NCBI GenBank assembly: GCA_000708835.1
Contig: DF236963.1
Span: 370,276 to 434,275, forward strand
Source: Klebsormidium nitens
Taxonomy: Eukaryota; Streptophyta; Klebsormidiophyceae; Klebsormidiales; Klebsormidiaceae
Direction: 5' to 3'
DNA length: 64,000 bases
The notes beneath the pieces are model-generated. The model saw only the letters and a list, made by a program, of their open reading frames with translations. It was not told the DNA's origin and searched no databases. The first letter of the stretch is position 1. Each line of letters begins with the position of its first letter. A program made the translations under genes and the position numbers. This document shows, piece by piece, positions 24,701 to 35,600 of the stretch.

Positions 24701-25261
24701 CCGGAAGGGAACGGAGTTCCGGTGCCAGAAGGGAACGGAGTTCCGGGGCCGGAAAGGAACGGGTTTCCAGGGCCGGAAGGATACGGACGAACACCGGCAA
24801 CGGTGACGACAGGAGCGGAGGGAATGATGCCGGAGTCGGATGGGGTTCACGTTGAACCGTTAGCCGAATTCAATGGCTTCCACGTGCCGGCTGACGATGG
24901 TAAGAACGTTCCGAACGAGGGCGGAAGCTTGGACCGACGGCGAGACCTGGGAGCCGAGAGGATTGGTGGGGTGCTGGAAGAGATGCCACGTGGAAGCGGG
25001 ATGGAGACAGCCAATAACGGGGACGGAATCCACTTGCCAGTAAATGACGTGTATCAGGGGGTGACGGAAAACGTGCGCGCCGGGCCTGTTTCCGGGGGGG
25101 TATTTGTTGACGAGATGTCTGATAGAGGCATAGAAAGTCGGGAGGAAGCGGAAAAGGCTAATGGGCATTTGGACAATGCCGGGCTTTGCTTGCAAGGGAG
25201 CGTTCGGCACCTAAGTCCGGAAGAGCAGGCACGTATTCGTGACGGCATAAGCATCTTGTAA
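21680..25261 (+). CDS. LAS1: LAS1-like pre-rRNA processing ribonuclease, interrupted by gap
   Basis: Recognised exons are about 22185-22408, 23051-23978 and 24402-25261 (stop), joined in phase, plus a related exon at about 21680-21752 cut by the N gap. The 22.2-kb exon reads EQSLRCLYAMSLVRFINGV, then the HEPN active-site motif IRHEAVH with Arg and His as catalytic residues, then the next exon starts ALSWLEANYW. LAS1 with its kinase partner Grc3 cleaves ITS2 during 60S ribosome assembly in the nucleus. A basic KKRKRG/KQKKQKKQK patch suits nuclear or nucleolar targeting. The last exon has the family WxLADDWTPCALGTVPSFL motif and a long disordered tail with 8-residue NGVPGPEG repeats. The N-terminal exons are not identified and may fall in or before the gap. 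Confidence 0.88.
21753..22151. other. Assembly gap of 399 N
   Basis: Run of unknown bases inside the LAS1 locus, flanked by two similar exon copies. The repeat probably caused the assembly break. Confidence 0.98.
24686..24781 (+). repeat. 24-bp coding minisatellite, four units
   Basis: Four in-frame 24-bp units at 24686, 24710, 24734 and 24758 in the last LAS1 exon encode NGVPGPEG variants. Being a multiple of three, copy-number change would preserve the frame of the disordered tail. Confidence 0.9.
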
Positions 25262-26122
25262 TCCGGCTTCGGCTAGCTCAGCGTTCCTGAACGTGTCGCC
25301 CGTTTTAATGACGAACAGGAGGGCTTTCCATTAGAGTCGGGTCCTAAATGATCTCTCCTTGAAGCGCAGCATAAGGGCAAAGCTTTCCCTGGATATGTCT
25401 GCCGCGGCACGTTTCTGCCAGTCCGACAGTGAGCATATCCAATTGTGTGTGAGGACAAAAAGTCGGGGCTACTAGGCTATTGACGCAGTCATTTGAATTC
25501 TTAAAGCTGCTATAATATTCCCAATGAAGCTAAACGTACGGCTGCTTATGTACGTGTTTGGATACAAGACAGTAAAAGCCAGTTGCATGGTTAAGCAACG
25601 GTTGCCAAGTTGAGCAACAGAATGCGTGCTTTGAACGGTACTGACTGATTGTGAATATGATTGATGGTCCTTTATATGATTCTTTCAAGACATCACGAAT
25701 TTGATTTGCCTTCCCGCTGTTTGGTCGCGGACGCCGGTCATATCCGGGGGCCCCTTGAACCGTCGACGATCGGATCATGCAAGCGGAGCGGTGGCCACGC
25801 GCTTGGAGACGTACGTCAAGCGCATGGACGTAATGGCATGCAATATCTGCGCCATGCATCCAGAAGTATACTCACACTGATCCTCATGATCCAATCTTGC
25901 AGATCTGTGTATGTCTTGAACAGCTATGAGTGTGTACCCTCGTGCAGGACGTAGTGTACATCATTCATATAGTATACATGTTTCTACGAACAGATCTTTT
26001 CAACCTACTAAACTGCCAATGCAGTCTCAAGCGACACGCACTATCATCTGAGACAATTTCTCGTTTGCGATGTACGGCCTGGAGTCCAAGAGGTCTGTTT
26101 AGTACGTCTTGATCGTATGCAG
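25262..26122. other. Convergent intergenic region
   Basis: Lies between the 3' ends of LAS1 and the BTB gene. I see no coding exon; the 3' untranslated regions of both genes should lie here. Confidence 0.5.
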
Positions 26123-28231
26123 TCAGTGACTTGATGATGCTATGGGAACAAGCTGCAATCCAAGCACCACGGTCTCCAGCAGATCTGCTGAGACGTTGGC
26201 CCAGTTTTTGGTTTCTACTAACCGCCTCACATAGGCCGTTGCTTTGTCTGCAATGACATCAACCGCCGACACGTGCTCGCCTTTTAACCAACGGATCCAG
26301 CCGAGAAGCGAATCGGAATCTATGCTAGTAACATCAGCAACGTCCCTGCACAGCTCATTCACTTGGCACGCCTCTCCAAGAGAAAAGAGCTCCTGCAACG
26401 AATGAGTCATTTGAGTCAGCAATTTTCGTATGCACCTTTCATAAGCTCACCTTGCATGGCACACCATAAATGTTGCTCGAAGGTAGTAATAACTATATTC
26501 TGTCCCTGTCGACCAGCCCTTACACAAGCCCTTCGTTTGACTGCCACAATACCATACGTAGACTGTACAAGTATGGATCATGTAGATGTTAAGCGACAAG
26601 CATAAAAACAATCGAAGAAAGATCGTAAGAGCTTTTGTTGCTTGGTTGCCCAGAAGCCAGTATGACGAGTCTGTCAAGTCGAACATGGCTTCGGAACAAA
26701 ATCAGGTGTTCAGTCACAAGCACAAAGCAATGCCACAGTGCTTACCTGCAAGGTCCCAGCATCTTGCTCGAACACTGCATGCTTGTTCCCATAAACATAC
26801 TGAAGAAAGCTGGTTATTGCTTTGTTGGTGGCCTGGCAGGGCATCTGACACCGCAGCTTGTTGTGTAGGTTCCACTTCTCTTTGGCCCAAGTCTCCGAGA
26901 ACTGCTTACTGAAGTAAGGGACCTTGACAAGCACTGCAGTGTGTGCATACGCGAAGGTTCCCTCCTGAAGAATTGAACATACGAAGCTTTCAGTCGATGC
27001 CAGTACTCGCAAAATACAGCCGAGGTCATGTTTTTCTTGTGTCCAACTTGTGTCCAGAGGTTCTTAAGCACCAGTTGTGTCTAAAGGTTAAAGGGTGTCC
27101 AAAACAATATCCCGTTCTTCACTCAGATTGAGGAAGAAGAGGCTGAGAACAATGAAAAAGCAGGCCAAAAAGTCAAAGCGCAAGAAGTTCGTCCTTCTTT
27201 TAGAGAAAGGCCAAAGGCACATAACTTTCTGGATTGTAAGGTGGGAGACTTTCGCATCACAGAAGGACAAAAAGGAGGCAACGAGTCAGGCAACCAGTAT
27301 TTCAAACACCCAGAAGCTTCTTCCCTGTCTGAAATTACCAGTACTCTGCCTCTGCAAGAGGTAGGCGCCATAAGAGACATGGGGAGCATTTATCACCTGC
27401 GAGTAAAGCTCTGCAACCGACATGACACTCTGCATTGACAAAGTGCAAGAGTCCTCTTACCTTGCTTTGAATCTCAACATCCCCAGTCTCATGCGCATCT
27501 TGCAACATCCCAGCCACAAACTGCACTGGGGCGCTGTCGCCCCTCTTTGGTGATTCCAGCAGGATTTCCAAACATAGAGAGATGCTTCTTCCTGGTGCTA
27601 GGACAACCTTCCAAGATCCATTCTCGCCAGGTGTGCACTGTGTGGCAGTTGGCTGGGGCTGATGAGCAGCCGCAGCTCCAAAGCCCCCAAACAGAGGAGC
27701 GGGCGGGGGGGGTGGTGCAGCAAAGCCAAAGTTCAATGGTGCTACACCAGCATGCACAGGTGGGTTTGGAAGGGCTTGGGGCTCCGCTCGGGGGGGTATT
27801 AAAGCACCTGGTGCAACGCTACAGCTCGAGATTGAGGCCTTGTAACCAAGCATGTTTGGCTTGGCGAGTGACAGATTGAGCTGGACCTCAGGTATCGTCC
27901 GCTGAATGTGCTGAATGTAGGTGATTTGATTTGTATCGCTGCACTTCAGAGTTAGGGGGATGGGAAGCTCCTGGTGAAAGGAGGCACATGAGAGGAGGAG
28001 GGAGAGAGACTTGTCATTGCACCCGACCGCCTCAGACTTGAATTGCAGGTTGAATGTGCTTCTGCACTCCTCTTTCCAGCTGGGGATGCGGTTACCTGAC
28101 GAGTCCCTCTTGAGGGATTCGAATGTTTTGATGATGGCAGTACGGGTGTCGGTGAGGGTGGCCACCGGTGCGGACGTCATTGCAGTCAAGGTCTTCAACA
28201 TCTGTTCAACAGTTGGATCAAGCAGCTCCAT
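26123..28231 (-). CDS. BTB/POZ-domain protein
   Basis: Three phase-0 exons (27461-28231, 26746-26964, 26123-26392) give 419 residues. Residues 1-150 are an unrecognised, possibly beta-rich region. About 150-200 is a Pro/Ala/Gly-rich linker with a run of prolines. About 200-345 resembles a BTB/POZ fold: EGTFAYAHTAVLVKVPYFSKQF, then ITSFLQYVYGN, then LQELFSLGEACQVNELCRDV. The C-terminus is helical and may be BACK-like (ADKATAYVRRLVETKNW). BTB proteins usually dimerise and bridge substrates to cullin-3 ubiquitin ligases; that role is inferred. The N-terminal domain matches nothing I recognise. It is divergent from PYM with a 749-bp spacer. Confidence 0.8.
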
Positions 28232-28980
28232 GTGGATGATTCTTCATCTGCCAAAAATGCTAGCTGCTCATTCTCCACCAAGTCCTTAGCTAAACATAAT
28301 GTGGAAACCTCAAAGCTGTTCAGCTGCTTCAGAGGCCGTGATGTAAGGTGGCGCTGCAAGAGCTTGGCTTGGCATCAGCTCCACAGAAATGCCAAAGCAG
28401 TAGTAAGCAGGTCGAAAGCAGCTCCAATGTCAACGACGCCTCATGCCTGTCCCTGCCCTTGCCTGCTCTGCTTGGACTTGGAGAACCATCTGCCTGAATG
28501 CGAGTTGCTCTAAATAAAATCAAGCCACATTCTCCATAAGCGGATAAGATTTGGTTAAAACACGTTATCCTCCGACCTCGATAACGGCAGAATCTGTAGT
28601 CGTTGAGATGTCTCGACAGTAGGTAATAGAAAGAGATACGCTTTGCCGTCTCAGCACTCAGGTAGCATTACCGGATTGTACGACGTACCTAAGGCTATAT
28701 CTTGCAACCCATAAGTGGGCGTTCTAGACAATTGGCAAGGAGGAAGCAAGGAGGAAAAGGGAAGGCAGAAAGAAAATCAGTTCATGCGAAAATTGAGCGT
28801 TGAACAAAGCTGCCATTGCTGGTATGCCCAGCATGCATCACGAATCACGATACAGGATGGCTGTAAGCTGACGACAACGTGCATCGTGCACCGCCATCGT
28901 GTATCTGAAAGCAACATCATTGATCATCTGCTTGGCATATTAAGTAGACGCCAAAGCACCACATCCGTCCGTGAATTGTC
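28232..28980. other. Divergent promoter region, BTB gene and PYM
   Basis: 749 bp between two start codons in opposite directions; probably both promoters. No coding exon seen. Confidence 0.5.
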
Positions 28981-31268
28981 ATGGCAAGCGGAGACGGTGG
29001 TAAGATCATACCACCTAGCAAGCGGCCTGATGGGACTCTACGAAAGGAGATAAGAGTCCGGGCAGGTTATGTACCGCCTGATGAGGTGCAGAGATATGAG
29101 TCAAAAGGAACTCAGGTGATTCCTCAGTGCTGGCCCCCATAGAACTACCTGAAATGCTGAATTTTCGTAACTCTGCATCCTTTGCTTGGGACATTTGACA
29201 ATTCCCCGCTGTTCCTGCCACCCACTGTCACTGCGAGCTGAAGCATCACTGGCCCCTTTTTCTATTTCTCATTTGCTGCCGCTACCTCAAGGTCTTGGAA
29301 TCTAGCCTGGAGTTTGCTATCTCAGCATGCTGCCCCTTCTTTTTCAATCGCCACTTGAATTCTCGCAGTGCTGCTTTGCAAAGTCTGCTTGTTCCTTGGT
29401 CTACAGCCAATTCCCCATCTCAATGAATTTTACAGAATGAAGATTCATATTATCACCTTCTGTTTGCAGTTCAAGAAAGGCGTGGGTGTTCCTGGTTTAG
29501 AGTTTGTGGACGATGGCCTGTCAAAACCAAAGGGCAAATCGGCGGCTCGGAACGAGCGTAGAAAGCAAAAGAAGGAGGTGAGAAGCGGTTGCATTCTGCA
29601 TCACCATTGAACAGAAGGCACGGAAGTATTTTGTGGCCGCTTTACGCAATTCAGAGGCAGCTCACATTGGAAGGTGCTAGGGCCAGGATTGTGTCTGCCC
29701 ATGCAAACGAAGTTACTGGCGGAAACCGGACGTAGGGAAGGATCTGAAGTCTGGGCTTTACATTCAAGCTTGGGCGACTCCTGGTTGAGTGACAACTTTA
29801 CACATGCTCTGCCTTTGGCTCAATTTGGAGCTCTTACTCTTAAAACGACATGGATGGTAGTGGGGTCATAGTCTGAAACGTGTGTGGGAAGTTTAAGCAC
29901 GATCGAAATTCGACCCGATCGAATCTCGACCTGCGCTTTTCTTCCAGTATCCATTTTGTGTCTGCTTTCGCTGTGCGGTTCTGAAACGCTGAGGAGTTGC
30001 GGATTACCCCGTAGCGGTCTCCTCAGGTACCTAGCTGGCAGGCACAAGATGAACGTTCCATCTTTTATCCCCCTTCCCTTGCAGCCTAGCTTTTGCGTTT
30101 GCTGGTTGACTACCTCACCATAGTTGGACCTCTGCTTGCCCGCGGTAGATCTCTCTTCAGTCCGCCAAAAGGGGCACTCTTATTCTGACAGGAGTCTGCA
30201 TCCTCCACAAGTGCACCGGCGGAGAGTTTAGAAACTCGAGTTGCGGGTTTGTCCGTTGCGGAAGCTGGCCCGACTGGTGGTAAGGGCGAGGGAGGGGCGT
30301 CCGCTGCTCCCGCTCCGTCGGCAGGGGCGAGCAATGCGGAAGACGAGAGGGGAGCGCTTGAGAAGAAGCTGAGGGCACTCAAAAAGAAGGCGAGGGGCTC
30401 TGCTCTCCTCGGTTTTGGGTTGGAAAGCAGTCCTCGGACGGCCCCGGGTGGAGAACATGCACACTAAATTTGGCACTCACGATAGAGATTCTCGACAGAT
30501 TGCCATTCAGACTTCCGACCGTCAGAAGCTCAAAGCCGTCTGCAATGTAGTGTGGCGCCCGTCGAATGCTGACGCCTACTACGAGTTCCACCTGTAAGTT
30601 AAGTTCGATGGCGGAACAAAGATGGTGTTTTTAAGATAAGCCAGCGACCTTACATTCCTGCTGGCGCTGACCCATCAAAGTGGCCGGTCAATGGTCGGTG
30701 GATCCGGCAGGCTCATCCAAAGGCTAGAGTTGCATGGCCGGATGACCATTGTACAGATCGAATTTTCGGTTCAGCTTGGCAGATGTTTTTGTACGAGAAT
30801 GAACAAAAAAGGCTTGCTGGCTCTACAACCTTGGAAAAGCTTGATGCGATTACTAGCTTGAGTCTCCGCTAAGCTTGTTGGACCAGAACTTTGTCTTGCT
30901 GGACAAAAGGTTCACCGGCTTTCCGACCAGTAAGTAAATCATTGGGTTGGCGATTCTAGGTGGTACCAACACTGGGGGGGTGGAAATCTTCTGAAACTTT
31001 CTGCCAATGTTCCAAGGTTCCCAGCGAGCCTTCAAGTACCTCGCTTACCAAGAATCCAGTGTCACTGCAGAGATGGCGCGTGATCCCGAACCCCGGGCTA
31101 ACCTTGCATCTTTGTGTGTCGCAGATTCGTCAAGCAGAGGCTATAGAGGAAAGTTTGAAAGCGGGTGGCGCGGCAACTGACGAGCAGAAAGAGAAAGTAA
31201 GCAAGTTGCCACTATGGCGAAACGAAGAGAATATGTTAGAGAAACAGATTTCGCAAACAGCAAGCTAA
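28981..31268 (+). CDS. PYM: PYM (partner of Y14-Mago), EJC recycling factor
   Basis: Four exons (28981-29115, 29470-29577, 30192-30389, 31125-31268) give 194 residues. The N-terminal Mago-Y14 binding region is plain: [37 protein letters not shown] basic stretch ([11 protein letters not shown]), a low-complexity Ala/Gly/Pro linker and the conserved C-terminus [18 protein letters not shown], ending [16 protein letters not shown], follow. PYM binds Mago-Y14 and the small ribosomal subunit and removes exon junction complexes from translated mRNA, mainly in the cytoplasm. The intron between exons 3 and 4 needs a GC donor (AAG/GCGAGG) to keep the conserved KKKIRQ junction. A GTAAGC in the last exon is read through, because the downstream WRNEE is conserved. 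Confidence 0.93.
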
Positions 31269-32614
31269 GTAAGCCGACATTGATATGTCAACTTTGTACG
31301 AAATTCTGCACGCACTTTTTGAGTCATATGTGCTTGGTATCATGCTAGATTGGGAGGATCAAACGCGGTCTGTCGACGACGTTTTGAGGAGCCCATGCAT
31401 ACTCTCTGAAATTATCCGGAAGATAGAGATATCTACACACACATGAACCACATGCCTTCTTCCTTTGCAAAGAAAAACTAGTTAGCTCGCTGCGTTTGAA
31501 CTTATGCACGTCGCGGTCTTGCCACGCGCCGTGTTGTACGTGCAGGCGCCCCTGGCTCTTGCAACGACAATCGAATATACAGTGTAGCTGGGCCGGCCTA
31601 GGTATCCCAGTCATGGCGCGTGCCCAGCGATAGGCCATGCAGGGCGAATAACTGTTGCCAGATTAGTCCTTGCGTATGGTGACCGGTCGATCGGAACGTC
31701 TCTTTTCCAGCATGTATGTATACCTGTGACTGCGGACATGTTCTGTAATCATATATGCCATTGGAACTTCATGTGCATAGCACACCGGCATTTGCGGGTC
31801 CCGCCAATGTATAGCAGGCAAGGGGTTGCCTCTCAGCCAGTGTAGCTGAAGAAGAGGCAGTCAAGTTTTTTGCATGCCTTTCTGATAACTTAAGGTATCA
31901 GTTGCCGCGCGGATGTGTCGATGTATAGAGGCTTAAAGCTAGCAAATCGATCGTCTGCTTCAAGACCTGGCAACACTGACCGAGCCCCTGAAGGTGTGGC
32001 AGCGTCGTGTGTCTATTCGAGCAAGGCATGCGAAGATTGTACTGCGACGTCCTGTTTGAGCAGACCGTACTCTCTCAGCAAACGCGGGAGCGTCTGTGCA
32101 CGGGCCACTGACATCAGCGGATGCTGTCAATGATTCTGATGAACGTTCATGTCAGTGGCAAGTAAAGTCAGTAAGTCTATGTTACATTCGTCTGAGCGGT
32201 ACGTTCAAGCGAAACTGGAGTACCAGATGTCCGTTTGGATCGATTTCTCCCTGTTCTTGAGTGTCTCTTTGTACTGATGTCAAAGATGCTGACCTGCCAT
32301 TGGCCGCTTTCAATCTACTGTAATTTCATATTGTCTCTGCACAGCCAAGGGGCACCTTGAATGTGAATGCGTTAACACAACATGTCACGTCTACTGGAGG
32401 GGTTTGAACCTGTCACAAGTTCCTCATTCGACAAGCTTGCCTTGTGCTTTTGTACTATAGTTTGCCGGCTACCTTTCCGGCTTTTAGGGAGATCAGTCCC
32501 TTCGCGGCCAGGTTTGCTACCGAGTCAGCAATTACGCGCGCGTTGCTCCGCTGGTATCCACCTGCACCGGGCAAAGGGACGCAACTCTTCAGGCACCCTG
32601 TTATTGCTCAGCCT
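31269..32614. other. Convergent intergenic region, PYM and HDAC
   Basis: No coding exon seen in 1.35 kb between two gene ends. Confidence 0.5.
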
Positions 32615-35600
32615 TCATCTACCCCTTCTTCCTTGCGCAAGGTTTGCAGCAATTTCATCCAAAACTCGTTGATATCCCTCCACTCCATTTAGAGCCGTCA
32701 AAGATTTCGCCCTGGTCCTTGACAGGAAGGAATGCCGCCTTCTTTAAAAGCGGTCTTTGACACTCTCTCTGTTGGTTCCTCGTCGCCAATTTCAGGTGCA
32801 GGTCAGCCAGTCAAAAGACAAACTAGACCTCAATAGTGGGTCAATAGTTCTGCCCGATGTTCCCAGCGCTGACGTCAGCATCTTCGGACCTTAGAAAGGT
32901 CGTAAGCCGATACACTGAAAGGTAGCACCAGCTTCAACCTGAGCATCTCGGGCAGGCGGTCTTTTCCTCTCCGACGTCCTTCATCTGACGTCATCGTCAA
33001 GGGGTATCTCCCTCACCTGACGTCACCATCATGATGGGTATGCTCCGGCTCCGCGCGTGCTGGAACACCATCTCGTCACGTGCCACCACGCCCTCTTCCG
33101 TGACGTCCAAACGGCCCAGCGGATCCCCTTGCAGGACGTCCGTACCGGCGTTGTACACAACTAGATCGGGCTCGAACTCGCTGAACGCCGCCTGCAGATC
33201 AATCAAGCGGATGGTGTCAACACTATCTTTTTATAAATCATAAGCCGTATGAATGACTGTCTGACGATAGAAGGTTGGGTGGAATTAGGTTAGGGCGTGG
33301 GTTCAAGTCTGGTTGCGGAATGGTTGGATTTTGGGCCGGTTTGACGCTGTCCGGTTATAAAACCCACCATTCATAGGAATGAGAGTCCAGAGAGCGCGCC
33401 GACACTGCGAAGCGTTACTCTGTTTCGGGGCCAGTCTTTTGGGTTTTGTAAAGAACGAGGACGGCATTGTATTATGGTAGCACGAACGAGACACATTGGA
33501 TGGCTTTGGGCGACGAAGCCCTGCTCTTCCCTAGCTTGTTTGAAGCAAGCGGTAAAATGCAAAGGAACCTACTTCGCGGCACCTCAAAGACGCGAACTTA
33601 AGGCAAAATTTCATCTGACAAATCTTACCAGATGCATATCAGCCAACTAAAATTTCAAATCCCTAGGATCGAGATCTTCAGTGCAACACTCAAAAGCCAT
33701 TTTCGTATCAGAGCGAAGGGCCTCCTTTCAAAAGAAGGAGAAAAGAGTTGGTACATTACCTTCAGATTCATTTCTAGTAGTCGCAGGTATTCCTGGTCAC
33801 CAGTGCCGCTCTGAAAGCACGTGTTGAAAAACGGCAGTTAGAAAGAAGTCTCGATTCGTTTTTGACTCAGCGAGGAGCCACGGAATCCACAGTGCGCACT
33901 GCGTAAGGGGACGCTCAAGAGAATCCTGCAATCTACTTGACCCCGTTTTTAGTAAAAAATGTGCATGCAGGTGACGACTTTCGGGCAGTGGCGATGAGCC
34001 CAGTCAACTCGCTTCGAGATCCACATAGAGGGCGTTTACTGCATCCCAACCCTCGCATGCTTGAGCAGCCTCGCTGCATACCAAGTTTCGTTGCTTGCGG
34101 AGTCTGTCCTAAGCAAGGGCTCCCTAATACGATAATAATAATTGTTGTCATCCTTGATCGCAACAAACACTGCAATTGGACAACAAGACGTAACTATGGA
34201 AATACCGGTTTAATTTGTCCACTTTCTGAGGAACAGATTGGCGTAGCGGTTACTCAGAAACACGTGCGAGTCACTCACTCTCAGCTCCACCGCTCGGCTA
34301 ATGGCCTTCTTTGCCGGCCCGTCACGCGGGTAAATCTCTCGGTTATACATGTCCAATATGTACACCCGTTTATCGTCCAGAAAGTCCCTGTAAACGAAGG
34401 AGATTGCCAGATGAGACATCTGATCGTTCATACGAGAGGTCGTTTTGAAAGAGTCGGAATGAGCAAACAACGGAACATACTTCTATTCAAACTATCATCT
34501 TGCGAACGAAGCTTGAGATTTCAGGGGAGTAGCCAACCAGTGAGTCTGGCTCTGCATCCTCTTCGTTGACCGCGCAAATGTGATAAGAGTACAAAGCTGC
34601 AGGGTCAGATGAACGGTTTTGCAAGACATCAGTCATGGGCTGCGAACCAGCTTCGACATCAGTGGCCGTCGCAAACAACGGATGCCACCATCTCAGAAAG
34701 GTTCTTTCGAGCTCTTTCCCCGCTTTTCCCCTCAACTTTCGTGGCCGTTTCCTTGGTGGGCGTCTAGGTCCACAATCATCACCCGCTCGACCTTTTGCTT
34801 TTCCATCGCGAACTTGACGGCGAGCGTGATGTCAGCGTACGCGCAGAAGCCCCCGCCCTGGTAGCCGCAGCAATGGTGGAACCCGCCCCTGCAAGCAACC
34901 AAACTCAGCTGAATCCGATTCTTGTGAAGAACTTAGAGCTCAACAAAAACGCTGGTGCCGGAGAGCTTAAAAATGGGTGCTACACGGATTTGAAGAGGGT
35001 TGCGGGCAAACATCTTCTCTGGAAGGGCGCAGAGACCTGAAATCCAAGCAGACAAAGCGACAGGCTCGACGCGATTGGAGGATTCAGAGGCCAGTGAGGA
35101 AGATGCAAGCCGAAAACGTAAATGAGCACCGCTCATTGACCAGATCAATGGAAAAAGAGACACCTACGCGTGCAGAATGAAAATATTGTAACGGATTCGG
35201 GCGCCAACGAAAAGACATGCAAGCCCTTCGTCTAGGAAAAGCGCCGCTGAGAGTTAGATTTCGAGGACAGAGGAGAGCGTCGTCAACCGTAAATCGTGGA
35301 GGGCAAAAAGCAAGACAGCCAAAGGCCGGACAACTACTGTAGTCGGCAAAGAGATTCTGAACCGCACGCAGACTGCGCCGGAGGATAGCAGTAAGAGCAC
35401 CGACGAGAATTCTTTTCGGCTTAAAATCTTCTTTCTCCTCTCTCACCCCTTACCCGATGTTGATCGCCCACCCCCTCTCCTTCGCAAGCTTTCCGGCGAG
35501 GACCGTTCCGCCGGTCTGGTACCGGAACGGCCGCATCAGCCGCCGTTGGACGAGCCAGTTGGGCAGCAGAGCGACAAACGCCAGCTCCGTGATTTGCGCC

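Noticed and set aside
31191-31200. GTAAGC donor in the last PYM exon
   Set aside because: Reading through gives the conserved LPLWRNEE C-terminus, so it is probably not used as a donor.
33937-34569. 210-codon plus-strand open frame
   Set aside because: Opposite strand of HDAC exon 6 and its flanks; the minus strand carries conserved deacetylase motifs.
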